Shown here: piece by piece, positions 12,490 to 21,720 of the stretch
Layout of the letters: each line of letters opens with the position of its first letter
How positions within the stretch are numbered: the stretch's first letter is position 1
NCBI RefSeq assembly: GCF_018323885.1
Contig: NZ_AP024585.1
Coordinates: forward strand, 248,001-312,000
DNA: 64,000 nucleotides
DNA from: Citrobacter amalonaticus
GTDB taxonomy: Bacteria; Pseudomonadota; Gammaproteobacteria; Enterobacterales; Enterobacteriaceae
Direction of reading: 5' to 3'
The notes under the pieces: model-generated
Databases searched by the model: none
The model's input: the letters and a program-made list of their open reading frames with translations, nothing else
Told to the model about the DNA's origin: nothing
Program-made: the position numbers and the translations under genes

Positions 12490-12516
12490 TAAAGTTCTCC
12501 GTCCGAAGGCCGATAA
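12490..12516 (+). promoter_or_regulatory. Sigma-28 (FliA) promoter of pdeH
   Basis: TAAAGTTC at 12490-12497 and GCCGATAA at 12509-12516 are separated by exactly 11 bp. This matches the FliA consensus TAAAGTTT-N11-GCCGATAA except for the last base of the first half. It lies 48 bp before pdeH and places the gene in the late flagellar regulon, as in E. coli. Confidence 0.9.
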
Positions 12517-12564
12517 CCTTTGACGAGTCGGGGCAGTAACACACTTAATCACGGGACATCTGAG

Positions 12565-13332
12565 ATGATAAACCAGGTTATCCAGCAGCGAAGCAATTCC
12601 GAGGCGAGCGTTGAAAGCTTGCAGGATCGGCGCTTTTGGCTGCAGTGCGAGCGTGCTTACACTTATCAGCCGATTTACCGGACCGACGGACGCCTGTTAG
12701 CCGTTGAGTTGTTGACGGTGGTGACGCATCCGGACAATCCAACCCAACGTATCGCGCCTGACCGTTATTTTGCCGGGGTGGCGGTGCGCCATCGCATTGA
12801 TATCGTCAAAGAACAACTTCAGCTACTGGAGCAGAAGACCGACTTTTTCCAGCGTCATGAATTGCTGGCCTCTGTGAATGTCGATGGCCCGACGCTCCTC
12901 GCCATGCGCCAGCAACCCAACATGGTGCAGATGATTGAGCGGATGCCGTGGCTGCGTTTTGAGCTGGTCGAACATATCCATCTGCCAAAAGAATCCTCGT
13001 TTGCCAGCATGTGCGAATTTGGTCCGCTGTGGCTGGATGATTTCGGCACCGGGATGGCGAATTTCTCTGCGCTGAATGAAGTCCGTTATGACTACATTAA
13101 AGTCGCGCGCGAACTGTTCGTGATGCTTCGCCAGACGCCAGAGGGGCGCAATCTCTTCACCATGCTGCTGCAACTGATGAACCGCTATTGCCGCGGCGTG
13201 ATCGTTGAAGGGGTGGAAACGCTGGAAGAGTGGCGCGACGTACAACGTTCTCCCGCCTTTGCCGCACAGGGCTATTTTCTGTCGCGCCCGGTCCCGTTCG
13301 CCTGCCTCGATGAGGTCATTCTGTCACTGTAA
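12565..13332 (+). CDS. pdeH: Cyclic-di-GMP phosphodiesterase PdeH (YhjH)
   Basis: 255-residue soluble stand-alone EAL protein. It degrades c-di-GMP to keep the level low in motile cells, so that YcgR does not brake the flagellum and cellulose is not made. Catalytic motifs present: E48 in AVELLTVV, the Asn of SVNVDG, the Glu of FELVEH, WLDDFGTGMANF, the Lys of YIKVARELF, and VEGVET. No membrane segment. An in-frame upstream extension exists, but MINQVIQ at 12565 matches the E. coli start, so it was chosen. It is expressed from the FliA promoter just upstream. Confidence 0.95.
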   Translation: MINQVIQQRSNSEASVESLQDRRFWLQCERAYTYQPIYRTDGRLLAVELLTVVTHPDNPTQRIAPDRYFAGVAVRHRIDIVKEQLQLLEQKTDFFQRHELLASVNVDGPTLLAMRQQPNMVQMIERMPWLRFELVEHIHLPKESSFASMCEFGPLWLDDFGTGMANFSALNEVRYDYIKVARELFVMLRQTPEGRNLFTMLLQLMNRYCRGVIVEGVETLEEWRDVQRSPAFAAQGYFLSRPVPFACLDEVILSL

Positions 13333-13409
13333 AAACCGGCAGTTTCCGCTAACTCCGTCTGGCTGGACTATCTTTAGGACAGGCAAGGAAAGACGTGAGG
13401 ATGCTAACT

Positions 13410-15470
13410 ATGACCAAAGCCGGAAAAATAACTGCAGTGATAACAGGGACTTTCTTGTTGTTGATCGTGGTCGTTATCGTGTTGATAGCGACATTTGACT
13501 GGAACCGCCTCAAACCGACCATCAACCAGAAAGTCTCTACCGAACTTAACCGACCGTTCGCTATTCGCGGTGATTTAGGCGTTGTCTGGGAACGCCAGAA
13601 GCAGGAGACCGGCTGGCGCAGTTGGGTGCCGTGGCCGCACGTACATGCTGAAGATATTATCCTCGGCAATCCCCCCGACATTCCTGAAGTGACGATGGTG
13701 CACCTTCCCCGCGTCGACGCGACGCTCGCCCCGCTGGCGCTGTTAAGCAAAACCGTCTGGCTGCCGTGGATCAAGCTGGTGAAACCCGATGCGCGGCTGA
13801 TTCGCCTGTCCGAGAAAAACAATAACTGGACCTTCGACCTCGCGAATAGCGAATACAAAGACCCGAATGCGCAGCCGTCTGACTGGTCCTTCCGGCTGGA
13901 CACTATTCTCTTCGATCAGGGGCGGATCGCTATCGACGATAAGGTCAGTAAAGCTGATATTGAGATCCTGGTCGATCCGCTGGGCAAACCGTTGCCGTTC
14001 AGTGAAGTCACGGGAAATAAAGCGAAAGGCGATAACGCGAAGGTTGAAGACTACGTATTTGGTCTGAAGGCGCAGGGGCGATACAACGGCGAACCGCTCA
14101 CCGGAACGGGAAAAATGGGCGGCATGCTGGCGCTGCGTAGCGAAGGGGCAGCGTTTCCGGTACAGGCTGATTTCCGTTCCGGCAATACCCGGGTGGCGCT
14201 GGTGGGCGTGGTTAAGGACCCAATGAAGATGGGCGGCGTCGATCTGCAACTGAAATTCTCCGGGGATTCCCTGGGTGAGCTGTACGATCTGACGGGAGTG
14301 CTGCTGCCGGATACGCCGCCGTTCGAAACGGACGGTCGGCTGGTGGCGAAAATCGATACCAACGCATCATCGGTGTTTGACTACCGGGGGTTCAATGGGC
14401 GGATCGGCGACAGCGATATTCACGGCTCGCTGACCTATACGACAGGGAAACCGCGTCCGAAGCTGGAAGGAGAGGTGGAATCGCGCCAGCTCAGGCTGGC
14501 GGATTTAGGACCGCTGATCGGCGTCGATTCCGGTAAAGGCACAGAAAAAGCGCAGCGTTCGGAACAGAAAAAGGACGAGAAGAGCGTACAACCCGCGGAC
14601 AAAGTACTGCCTTATGACCGCTTCGAAACGGACAAATGGAACGTGATGGATGCCGATGTGCGCTTTAAAGGGCGGCGTATTGAACATGGCAGCAGCCTGC
14701 CTGTCAGCGATCTCTCGACCCACATTCTTCTGCAGAATGCCGATCTGCGTCTGCAACCGTTGAAGTTTGGTCTGGCGGGCGGCAGCATCAATGCGAATAT
14801 CCATCTGGAAGGGGATAAAAAGCCAATGCAGGGGCGTGCGGATATTCAGGCGCGGCGTTTAAAACTGAAAGAACTGATGCCGGACGTTGAACTGATGCAG
14901 AAAACGCTGGGGGAGATGAGCGGTGACGCCGAATTTCGCGGGACCGGGAATTCCGTGGCGGCGCTGCTGGGTAACAGCAACGGCAACCTGAAACTGCTGA
15001 TGAACGACGGACTGATTAGCCGCAACCTGATGGAGATTGTCGGTCTGAACGTCGGGAACTTCATCGTCGGGCAGATCTTTGGCGATGACGAAGTGCGGGT
15101 TAACTGCGCGGCGGCGAATCTGGATATCGTAAACGGCGTGGCGCGCCCACAAATTTTCGCGTTCGACACTGAAAACGCGCTGATCAACGTCACCGGGACG
15201 GCGAGCTTTGCCTCCGAACAGCTGGATTTGACCATCGACCCGGAGAGCAAAGGCATCCGCATTATTACCTTGCGTTCGCCGTTGTATGTGCGCGGAACGT
15301 TTAAGAACCCTCAGGCGGGGGTAAAGGCCGGGCCGTTGATTGCGCGTGGCGCGGTAGCCGCGGCGCTGGCGACGTTAGTGACGCCTGCCGCCGCGCTGCT
15401 GGCGCTGATTTCACCGTCAGAAGGTGACGCCAACCAGTGCCGGACGATATTGTCGCAGCTGAAGAAGTGA
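13410..15470 (+). CDS. yhjG: AsmA-family inner-membrane/periplasmic protein YhjG
   Basis: 686 residues from the chosen ATG. One N-terminal membrane helix (about 8-28, AVITGTFLLLIVVVIVLIATF) is followed by a large periplasmic region of AsmA type (DWNRLKPTINQKVSTELNR is the typical N-terminal AsmA signature). Members of this family are implicated in phospholipid transport or outer-membrane homeostasis; the role of YhjG itself is unclear. Start: MTKAGKIT at 13410 aligns with E. coli MSKAGKIT, with GAGG nine bases upstream. Alternative in-frame starts are ATG 13401 and GTG 13395 (AAGGA upstream), which would add 3 or 5 residues. Confidence 0.9.
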   Translation: MTKAGKITAVITGTFLLLIVVVIVLIATFDWNRLKPTINQKVSTELNRPFAIRGDLGVVWERQKQETGWRSWVPWPHVHAEDIILGNPPDIPEVTMVHLPRVDATLAPLALLSKTVWLPWIKLVKPDARLIRLSEKNNNWTFDLANSEYKDPNAQPSDWSFRLDTILFDQGRIAIDDKVSKADIEILVDPLGKPLPFSEVTGNKAKGDNAKVEDYVFGLKAQGRYNGEPLTGTGKMGGMLALRSEGAAFPVQADFRSGNTRVALVGVVKDPMKMGGVDLQLKFSGDSLGELYDLTGVLLPDTPPFETDGRLVAKIDTNASSVFDYRGFNGRIGDSDIHGSLTYTTGKPRPKLEGEVESRQLRLADLGPLIGVDSGKGTEKAQRSEQKKDEKSVQPADKVLPYDRFETDKWNVMDADVRFKGRRIEHGSSLPVSDLSTHILLQNADLRLQPLKFGLAGGSINANIHLEGDKKPMQGRADIQARRLKLKELMPDVELMQKTLGEMSGDAEFRGTGNSVAALLGNSNGNLKLLMNDGLISRNLMEIVGLNVGNFIVGQIFGDDEVRVNCAAANLDIVNGVARPQIFAFDTENALINVTGTASFASEQLDLTIDPESKGIRIITLRSPLYVRGTFKNPQAGVKAGPLIARGAVAAALATLVTPAAALLALISPSEGDANQCRTILSQLKK

Positions 15471-15478
15471 TGCGCAGT

Positions 15479-15505
15479 GCCGGGTAAGGCGTCGCCACTA
15501 CCCGG
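15479..15505 (+). repeat. Short REP-like inverted sequence between yhjG and yhjE
   Basis: The segment begins GCCGGGTAAGGCG and ends CTACCCGG, resembling a diverged REP unit between convergent genes. It may also help end transcription. Confidence 0.35.
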
Positions 15506-15515
15506 AATGTAAAGA

Positions 15516-16838
15516 TTACAGCGACTGATGACGCGTTTCGTGAGTTAACAGTAGCGCGATCAGGGTTAATGCCGCCATCGATGCCAGGTAGGTTCCTACG
15601 GCGGCAAGACCATAATTGGACTGCAACCACGCGGCGATATACGGTGCGACGGATGCCCCGAGAATCGAAGAGACGTTATAGGAGAACGATGCGCCGGTGT
15701 AACGCACTTCAGTCGGGAACAGCTCAGGCAACAGTGCGCCCATCGGCCCGAACGTCAGCCCCATCAGGCTCAGTCCAAGCAGCAGGAAGGCGAAGACCAG
15801 CGCCGGATTGCCGGAGCCCAGCAGCGGTTTAAAGGCGAACAGCGCGAACAGGATAATCATTGTGGTGATGATGACCATGCTCTTGCGGCGACCAAACGCG
15901 TCTGCGAGCAGACCGGCGACCGGCACCATCACGCCAAAGCCAATCACCGCCATCATCAGCATCCACAACACGTCGTTACGCGGCAGGCCCAGACCGACCG
16001 GCGCAGCGGCGGTACTGAACGTCATCGAATACACGGTCATGATATAGAACAGCGTATAGGTCGCCAGCATGATGAACGTGCCGAGGATGGTCACGCGAAC
16101 GTGTTTAGTCAGCAACGTACCCAGCGGGATTTTCACCTGTTTTTTCGCGGCGGCCACTTTAGCGAAAACCGGCGTCTCATGCAGGGAAACGCGGACGTAC
16201 AGGCCGATAATCACCAGCACCGCTGAGAAGATAAACGGAACGCGCCAGCCCCAGCTCATGAACTGCTCATCCGTCAGCAGCCAGGAGAGCAGCAGGAAGG
16301 TGCCGTTAGCAAAGAAAAAGCCAATCGGTGCGCCCAGTTGCGGGAACGAGCCATACAGTGCGCGCTTACGCGGCGGGGCGTTCTCTGTCGCCAGCAGCGC
16401 CGCGCCGCCCCATTCACCACCCAGTCCCAGCCCCTGCCCAAAACGAGCCAGCGCCAGCAGAAGTGGGGCGAAAATGCCAATGGTGGCATAGCCTGGCAGC
16501 AGGCCGATGATCACCGTTGAGATCCCCATTGTCAGCAAAGACGCCACCAGCGTCACTTTACGTCCTACCCGATCGCCAAAGTGGCCGAAGAGCGCGGAAC
16601 CAATTGGACGCGCGACAAAGGCGATGGCAAACGTGGCGAGCGACTGTAGCGTTGCCGCTGTCGGGTCGCCCTGCGGGAAGAAGATGTGCGGGAAGACAAT
16701 CACGGCGGCGGTCGCATAAATATAGAAGTCGAAGAACTCAATGGCGGTGCCAATGAGCGAGGCGACGACGACCTTATTGCGCGAATTGACCGGAGTATGT
16801 TCCTGTTCGTTATCGAGTGTGGTGGCGGTTGCTTGCAT
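15516..16838 (-). CDS. yhjE: Major facilitator superfamily transporter YhjE
   Basis: 440-residue inner-membrane protein with about 12 helices, of the metabolite:H+ symporter group (ProP/ShiA/KgtP-like). Family marks include GTAIEFFDFYIYATAA in helix 1, the loop motif GHFGDRVGRK after helix 2, and LADAFGRRKSM in the second half. Length and sequence closely match E. coli YhjE. Its substrate is not established. Monocistronic; an AT-rich leader and a BIME lie upstream, between it and yhjD. Confidence 0.92.
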   Translation of the reverse strand: MQATATTLDNEQEHTPVNSRNKVVVASLIGTAIEFFDFYIYATAAVIVFPHIFFPQGDPTAATLQSLATFAIAFVARPIGSALFGHFGDRVGRKVTLVASLLTMGISTVIIGLLPGYATIGIFAPLLLALARFGQGLGLGGEWGGAALLATENAPPRKRALYGSFPQLGAPIGFFFANGTFLLLSWLLTDEQFMSWGWRVPFIFSAVLVIIGLYVRVSLHETPVFAKVAAAKKQVKIPLGTLLTKHVRVTILGTFIMLATYTLFYIMTVYSMTFSTAAAPVGLGLPRNDVLWMLMMAVIGFGVMVPVAGLLADAFGRRKSMVIITTMIILFALFAFKPLLGSGNPALVFAFLLLGLSLMGLTFGPMGALLPELFPTEVRYTGASFSYNVSSILGASVAPYIAAWLQSNYGLAAVGTYLASMAALTLIALLLTHETRHQSL

Positions 16839-17191
16839 AGTATTTTCTTATTTTTTGGCGAACGAACGGCCATATTACGCACAGCAAAAGCGACATTTCA
16901 ATCTGTAACAATCGCTCGATATGGTTAAAAATCAGGCAAAAAGCGGATAATGTTTGCGCCTGCGATTTCTCGTCCATGAAATGCTTCACATAATTTAAAA
17001 ATGAGTGGATAAAACTGGTTTTTGGTTAAATAAAAGTTAAGGACTGGATTTATGTGCTAAATGAACGGAGCGAGGCGGAAGTAAGTGCCTGAACATATTG
17101 CCGGATGGCGACGTAAGACACTTATCTGGCCTGGGTAGCGGGTGAAGGGGAGGCCGGATAAGCACAGCGCCATCCGGCATAATACCGCGCA
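16839..17191. other. Intergenic region yhjE-yhjD (353 bp)
   Basis: The first 220 bp, upstream of yhjE, are AT-rich and presumably hold its promoter, though no clear -35/-10 pair was identified. The last 90 bp hold a BIME (separate entry) next to the yhjD stop. No ORF with credible coding character was seen. Confidence 0.6.
17100..17180 (+). repeat. BIME: two REP units in inverted orientation downstream of yhjD
   Basis: The first unit begins GCCGGATGGCGACGTAAG at 17100; the second begins GGCCGGATAAGC near 17152 and ends GCCATCCGGC near 17179. They are separated by about 15 bp. Typical enterobacterial extragenic palindromes at the 3' side of a gene. Confidence 0.8.
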
Positions 17192-18220
17192 TCAACGGTG
17201 CGTTTTGCCCGGCATCCGGGGATCGTCTTTGTATTCGGCGGTTGCAATCCACGCCGCGCAAAACAGCGTCAGACGTGCGAAAAAGTAGAAGAACGCCATC
17301 AGTCCCAGTACAGAACCAAACGCCGCGCCGGAAGGGGATTTCACCAGCGCCGGCAGCGTCCAGGTCATGATGATTTTAATGACTTCAAAGCCAATCGCCG
17401 CAATCAGCGTGCCGCGAATCAATGCCTTTTTACGTGGACGATGACGCGGCAGACGCCAGAAAATCCAGAAGAACAACAGGTAGTTGGCAAAAATGGAGAT
17501 CGCCAGGCCAATCAACCGCCAGGTGGGCTTTAGCCACTCAATGCTGTCGAGATAGAGGGCGGAGATAATCATCTGTTGCGCCGAACCGGCGACCGAGGTG
17601 ATCGACAGCGTCACAATCAGTGCAATCAACAGACCAATCAGTGAGATGAAATCGCGGAGATATTTGATCCAGATTTTTTCCTGATCCTGCGGCGTGCGCT
17701 CCCAGACGTCCCGCGACTGGGCGCGGATCGCCTCGCGCAGGTTGCCCATCCAGTTAATCCCGGAGTAGAGGGCGATCCCTAACCCGACCAGACCAACGGT
17801 GGTACGCTGCTGTACCGCCGTATTGATGGTGCTTTTCAGCGTAGCGGCAAGCGTCGGGTCGCTGACGTTCATCAGGATTTTAGTGAAGATGTCCTGTAAC
17901 AGCGTGGGATGCGAGGCAAGAATAAAGCCTGCGGCGGCAAACGACACCATCAGGATGGGGATCATCGACAAAAACGAGAAGTAGGTAATGGCCGCGCCGA
18001 ACTGGTTACCTAACCGATCGTTAAAGCGTTCAGCCGCGCGGAGCAGATGCGCAATCACCGGAATGCGCTGGATTTTTTCGACGGTGGTGGTCACCGTTTT
18101 CAGCGTCTCGCTGGCGGTGCTTTTCTTCTCGTGCTCGGCGTCCCCGGTCGTGTCGATTTTGCGTACCGGGTCGTGTTCAAGTTCCTGAGTGGGGCGTTTT
18201 ACGTCGTTATCCTGCATCAT
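17192..18220 (-). CDS. yhjD: Inner-membrane YihY/BrkB-family protein YhjD
   Basis: 342-residue polytopic protein of the YihY (UPF0761) family. A hydrophilic N-terminal about 60 residues precede six or so helices (GAAITYFSFLSMIPILMVSF, LVGLGIALYSGINWMG, LIGLLIALIVTLSITSV, and others). E. coli YhjD has been linked genetically to lipid A precursor export in suppressor strains; a transport activity is not proven. The start MMQDNDVKRP is chosen because E. coli YhjD begins near this point; the longer frame upstream runs into the gap and the end of yhjC. AGGA lies about 11 bp before the ATG. Confidence 0.85.
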   Translation of the reverse strand: MMQDNDVKRPTQELEHDPVRKIDTTGDAEHEKKSTASETLKTVTTTVEKIQRIPVIAHLLRAAERFNDRLGNQFGAAITYFSFLSMIPILMVSFAAAGFILASHPTLLQDIFTKILMNVSDPTLAATLKSTINTAVQQRTTVGLVGLGIALYSGINWMGNLREAIRAQSRDVWERTPQDQEKIWIKYLRDFISLIGLLIALIVTLSITSVAGSAQQMIISALYLDSIEWLKPTWRLIGLAISIFANYLLFFWIFWRLPRHRPRKKALIRGTLIAAIGFEVIKIIMTWTLPALVKSPSGAAFGSVLGLMAFFYFFARLTLFCAAWIATAEYKDDPRMPGKTHR

Positions 18221-18267
18221 CAGGTCAGGCGTCCTTTTTTTGTTAATTCTCTGGACAGTATAGCGTC

Positions 18268-19167
18268 TCAGTCCACGTAGTCCTTCATTACCCCGGTCAG
18301 CCACTCCATAAACAGGTGCACACGGCGTGAAAGATTACGCCGGTGTGGGTAAAGCAGCGATACCGGCATCGGCAAGGCGCGGTATTGCGGCAGCACCTCA
18401 ACGAGCGTGCCATTGCGTAACGCCTCACGAACCCCGACGCGCGGAACCTGAATAATTCCCAGCCCAGCCAGACAGGCGGCGTGATAGGTTTCGGTGCTGT
18501 TAACCGTTAGCGTACCGCCGGTTTTTATCCACTGTGTCCCGCTGCTGGTGGCGATTTCAAAGCCTGGCGGTCGCGTTCCCAGATTTTGCGAGTAATGTAC
18601 TACCGCATGGGAGGCGAGGTCTTCAAGGCTTTCCGGATAGCCAAAACGCGTCAGGTACTGTTGGCTGGCGCAGTTGATCACGGTAAGCTTGCCCAGCGGA
18701 CGCGCGATCAGTCCCGAGTCTTTCAGCGTGCCGACGCGCACCACGCAGTCAAAACCTTCGCGGATCAAATCCACCAGTCGGTCACTGCTGCTGAGCTCCA
18801 GTTCAATCCCAGGGTACTGCTGCAAAAAGGCGGGCAGGCGGGGGATCACCAGATTTCGCGCGACGCCAACCGGCATATCGACTCGTAGCTTACCGCTGAT
18901 GCTGGTGGGATCGTGCTGAAACAGACCGTCCAGTTCATCCAGATTGCTTAACAGATCTTTCGCCCGTTCGTAATAGACCATGCCGTCCTGCGTCAGTTGT
19001 ACCCGCCGCGTGGTGCGGTGTAAAAGCTGGGTGCCAAGATGGTTTTCCAGCGCCTGAATCTGGCGCGATACGCTACCTTTCGGGAGTCCGAGCGTGTCGG
19101 CTGCGCGAGAAAAACTCTCCAGCTCTGCGACACGAATGAATAACTGCATTGCATGAATTTTATCCAT
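18268..19167 (-). CDS. yhjC: LysR-type transcriptional regulator (YhjC-like)
   Basis: 299-residue LTTR: N-terminal winged helix-turn-helix (about 4-60, VAELESFSRAADTLGLPKGSVSRQIQALE) and a C-terminal effector-binding domain (about 90-290). It is related to E. coli YhjC but clearly more diverged than the neighbouring genes. It is divergent from the SDR oxidoreductase with a 119-bp gap, the classic layout for an LTTR controlling its neighbour. Its ligand is unknown. In E. coli K-12 yhjC lies directly between yhjB and yhjD, without the SDR. Confidence 0.85.
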   Translation of the reverse strand: MDKIHAMQLFIRVAELESFSRAADTLGLPKGSVSRQIQALENHLGTQLLHRTTRRVQLTQDGMVYYERAKDLLSNLDELDGLFQHDPTSISGKLRVDMPVGVARNLVIPRLPAFLQQYPGIELELSSSDRLVDLIREGFDCVVRVGTLKDSGLIARPLGKLTVINCASQQYLTRFGYPESLEDLASHAVVHYSQNLGTRPPGFEIATSSGTQWIKTGGTLTVNSTETYHAACLAGLGIIQVPRVGVREALRNGTLVEVLPQYRALPMPVSLLYPHRRNLSRRVHLFMEWLTGVMKDYVD

Positions 19168-19286
19168 CCTGTAGCCCTATTGTTGTTCCAGATGAAACAG
19201 TCATGCGCAATTAGCGACATTTATTGTTTTTCTATCACCTAATAAGCTTTACCTCAATCCACACAACAGCTGAAATGAGGTTTCTT

Positions 19287-20045
19287 ATGACGCAACGTAT
19301 CGCATTGGTGACCGGCGGGAGCCGCGGGCTGGGTAAAAATGCCGCGCTTAAGCTGGCGGACAAAGGAACGGATATTCTCTTTACTTACCACAGTCAACAG
19401 CAGGCGGCGCGGGATGTCGTCGCTGAAATTGAGCAAAAAGGCAGGAAAGCGGCGGCAATTCAATTGAATGTCGGTGATAGTGCCAGTTTTGCAGCTTTTG
19501 CCTCTGAGGTGAAAACGCAACTGAATACTCACTGGAACAGAGAGACGTTTGATTATTTAGTGAACAATGCCGGGATCGGGCTATACGCGCCGTATGCTGA
19601 CACCTCAGAAGAGATGTTTGACGAACTGATGCGCATCCATTTTAAAGGCCCGTTTTTCCTGACGCAGCACCTGTTGCCGTTGATTAACGAGGGCGGACGT
19701 ATTCTTAATGTTTCAACCGGGCTGGCGCGTTTTGCCCTGCCGGGGTATGCCGCCTACGCGTCAATGAAAGGGGCGATGGAAGTGCTGACGCGCTACCAGG
19801 CGAAAGAACTGGGCGCGCGTGGGATCTCGGTGAATGCCATTGCGCCCGGCGCCATTGAGACCGATTTTGGCGGTGGCCATCTGCGGGATAATAAAGAACT
19901 GAATGCGTATGTGGCTTCGCAGACGGCGCTGGGCCGCGCCGGTTTGCCCGATGATATTGGCGATGCGATTGCGGCGTTACTCAGCGACGAACTGGCATGG
20001 ATGACGGCGCAGCGTATTGAAGTCTCGGGCGGGATGTTCCTGTAA
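19287..20045 (+). CDS. Short-chain dehydrogenase/reductase
   Basis: 252-residue classical SDR. The NAD(P)-binding motif TGGSRGLG is at the N-terminus, NNAG near residue 92, and the catalytic YASMK (YxxxK) near residues 162-166. The start MTQRIALV has TGAGG six bases upstream; the longer frame upstream lies within the promoter gap. The Arg after TGGS suggests NADPH preference (inference). Substrate unknown. It sits divergently from the LysR regulator and is absent from this position in E. coli K-12, so it is probably a locally gained or retained accessory gene whose expression the LTTR controls. Confidence 0.85.
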   Translation: MTQRIALVTGGSRGLGKNAALKLADKGTDILFTYHSQQQAARDVVAEIEQKGRKAAAIQLNVGDSASFAAFASEVKTQLNTHWNRETFDYLVNNAGIGLYAPYADTSEEMFDELMRIHFKGPFFLTQHLLPLINEGGRILNVSTGLARFALPGYAAYASMKGAMEVLTRYQAKELGARGISVNAIAPGAIETDFGGGHLRDNKELNAYVASQTALGRAGLPDDIGDAIAALLSDELAWMTAQRIEVSGGMFL

Positions 20046-20403
20046 GCTGAATTCAGCGAGCCTTTACGTGCGATGAATGATCATGAAATGCGAATTTTAA
20101 TTCTGTAACATAATTTCGCGCAGGCGATAATTTTTTTTCTCCTGCGCGTTCGTTATTCTCACTGAAATTTAATTTTCAATTAAGATAGTGGGTGGTGAAA
20201 TATAAGGAATTCCTTAAGTCATTGCCCGTTTTTTATCCCCGGATGTAATTCTCGTGTTTCAGCTGTAAAAAAATGTTTTTTTACTTCTCTCCCGACGTGA
20301 TATCTGTAAAATGGCCCCCCGCCAAATGGCGAATGTTTATTTTACCCATCGGGTAATACCCTTCCCCTCCTTAATGTTATTATCGGAAACGGTGGAGAGA
20401 GTA
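20046..20403. promoter_or_regulatory. Long AT-rich leader upstream of yhjB with several palindromes (358 bp)
   Basis: No gene seen. It contains a perfect 8-bp inverted repeat CGCGCAGG/CCTGCGCG around a T-rich loop downstream of the SDR gene, TAAGGAATTCCTTA (20203-20216), CGCCAAATGGCG (20320-20331) and TACCCATCGGGTA (20343-20355). The last two are close enough to yhjB to be operators. The AT-rich character would suit H-NS silencing (inference). Confidence 0.4.
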
Positions 20404-21003
20404 ATGCAAATCATCATGTTTGACAGGCAGTCAATATTTATTCATGGAATGAAAATCAGTTTACAGCAACGAATTCCAGGAGTGAGTATTCAGGGTGTCA
20501 GTCAGGCCGATGAACTCTGGTATAAACTGGAAGAAAACCCGGAAGCCCTGCTCATGCTGGATGGCGATCTTGACGGTGAGTTTTGCCGTTGGATCCTGCA
20601 AAAAACGGTGCAACAGTTCCCCCTCGTCAAAACTTTAATTATCGCGACGGACTGCGCGAAAAAAGGATTACAGGAACTGACGCAATATAATGTGCTCGCG
20701 ATTATTTCCCGCGATTCTGAACCGGAAAAATTTGTACTGGCGATCAATAGCGTTGCGATGGGGATGATGTTTTTACCTGGCGAATGGCTAACGACTCCGG
20801 CTGCGGAATATCGTGATATTCATGCATTAAGCGCCCGGCAGAGGGAAATTTTGACGATGCTGGCATCAGGCGAGTCAAATAAGGAAATTGGCCGGGCGTT
20901 AAATATCAGTACCGGAACGGTGAAAGCGCATCTTGAATCACTCTACCGCCGACTGGATGTTAAAAATCGCACCCAGGCGGCGATGCTGTTGGTTCAGCCT
21001 TAA
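20404..21003 (+). CDS. yhjB: LuxR/FixJ-family response-regulator-like transcription factor YhjB
   Basis: 199 residues. The N-terminal receiver-like domain (about 1-120; MLDGD in place of the usual phospho-acceptor strand) precedes a C-terminal GerE/LuxR helix-turn-helix (about 137-195, LSARQREILTMLASGESNKEIGRALNISTGTVKAH). It closely matches E. coli YhjB. Start MQIIMFDRQ is chosen over a longer upstream frame because GGAGAG precedes the ATG and it matches E. coli. Targets are unknown; no partner kinase gene lies nearby. Confidence 0.88.
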   Translation: MQIIMFDRQSIFIHGMKISLQQRIPGVSIQGVSQADELWYKLEENPEALLMLDGDLDGEFCRWILQKTVQQFPLVKTLIIATDCAKKGLQELTQYNVLAIISRDSEPEKFVLAINSVAMGMMFLPGEWLTTPAAEYRDIHALSARQREILTMLASGESNKEIGRALNISTGTVKAHLESLYRRLDVKNRTQAAMLLVQP

Positions 21004-21018
21004 TACCCTGCAGTGATA

Positions 21019-21567
21019 TTACGACCGGGATCCTGCGGTCGTAATATATTCCTGTTTTAATAACCCCAGCAGCCAGTCATTCTGCCAGCGCTGTTGTAGC
21101 CAGTAACTCTCCCTGAGCGTCCCTTCCAGTATAAATCCCACTTTCTCCAGCACATGCCGGGAAGCCTGATTACCTTCAGTGACACAAGCGGTCAGACGGC
21201 GCAGACCGCCGGTGGTAAATGCGTAATCGCAGACGGCGCGTAGTGATTCTGTCCCGTATCCCTTTCCCTGCGCGCCGGGCGTCAGCAAGAACCCGACCTC
21301 AGCACAGACTTCCCCTCGATGAATATAGCCCGTCACCCCGAGCGGCTTGTGGCTTTTGTTATCGCACAGGAGCAAACACAGCCAGTGTGCGTCGCCCGGA
21401 TGCCATGTCGGTAAGCGAGAATCGAACGCTTCCCGAATGTCGCGCTCACTTCGCGCGTCGGCCACATGACGCATCACGTCCGGATCCTGCTGCAGCGCGA
21501 GAAAAAAGGGCCAGTCGGCAGAGGTTATCGGGCGACAGGTCAGGCGGGCTGTTTTCAGTATGGGCAC
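21019..21567 (-). CDS. GNAT-family N-acetyltransferase (RimJ/RimL-like)
   Basis: 182 residues from a GTG start (MPILKTARLTCRPI). It has the acetyl-CoA pyrophosphate-binding motif QGKGYGTES (about 105-113) and the typical late segment NQASRHVLEKVGFILEG. An upstream in-frame TTG would give 191 residues, but AGGAG sits 8 bp before the GTG, which decides the start. Similar enzymes acetylate ribosomal protein N-termini, small amines or antibiotics; the substrate cannot be told from sequence. Convergent with yhjB, with a 15-bp gap. I do not recognise an E. coli K-12 counterpart at this site. Confidence 0.8.
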   Translation of the reverse strand: MPILKTARLTCRPITSADWPFFLALQQDPDVMRHVADARSERDIREAFDSRLPTWHPGDAHWLCLLLCDNKSHKPLGVTGYIHRGEVCAEVGFLLTPGAQGKGYGTESLRAVCDYAFTTGGLRRLTACVTEGNQASRHVLEKVGFILEGTLRESYWLQQRWQNDWLLGLLKQEYITTAGSRS

Positions 21568-21720
21568 AGGGCTATCTCCTGGGATATTTCTCAATGTTCA
21601 CGTAGCGGTCACTGTATTAATTATTGAACTTGTTATATCTATAAAAACTAATAATTAAAACAAAGAACTAAAGCAAAATTAATGGTCTCCGTATGGGGGC
21701 GCTTTTAGCGAAGGAAGAGA

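Noticed and set aside
12293..12544. 83-codon frame in the kdgK-pdeH gap on the minus strand
   Set aside because: It overlaps the kdgK start and covers the KdgR site and the pdeH promoter; no convincing ribosome-binding site and no similarity recognised.
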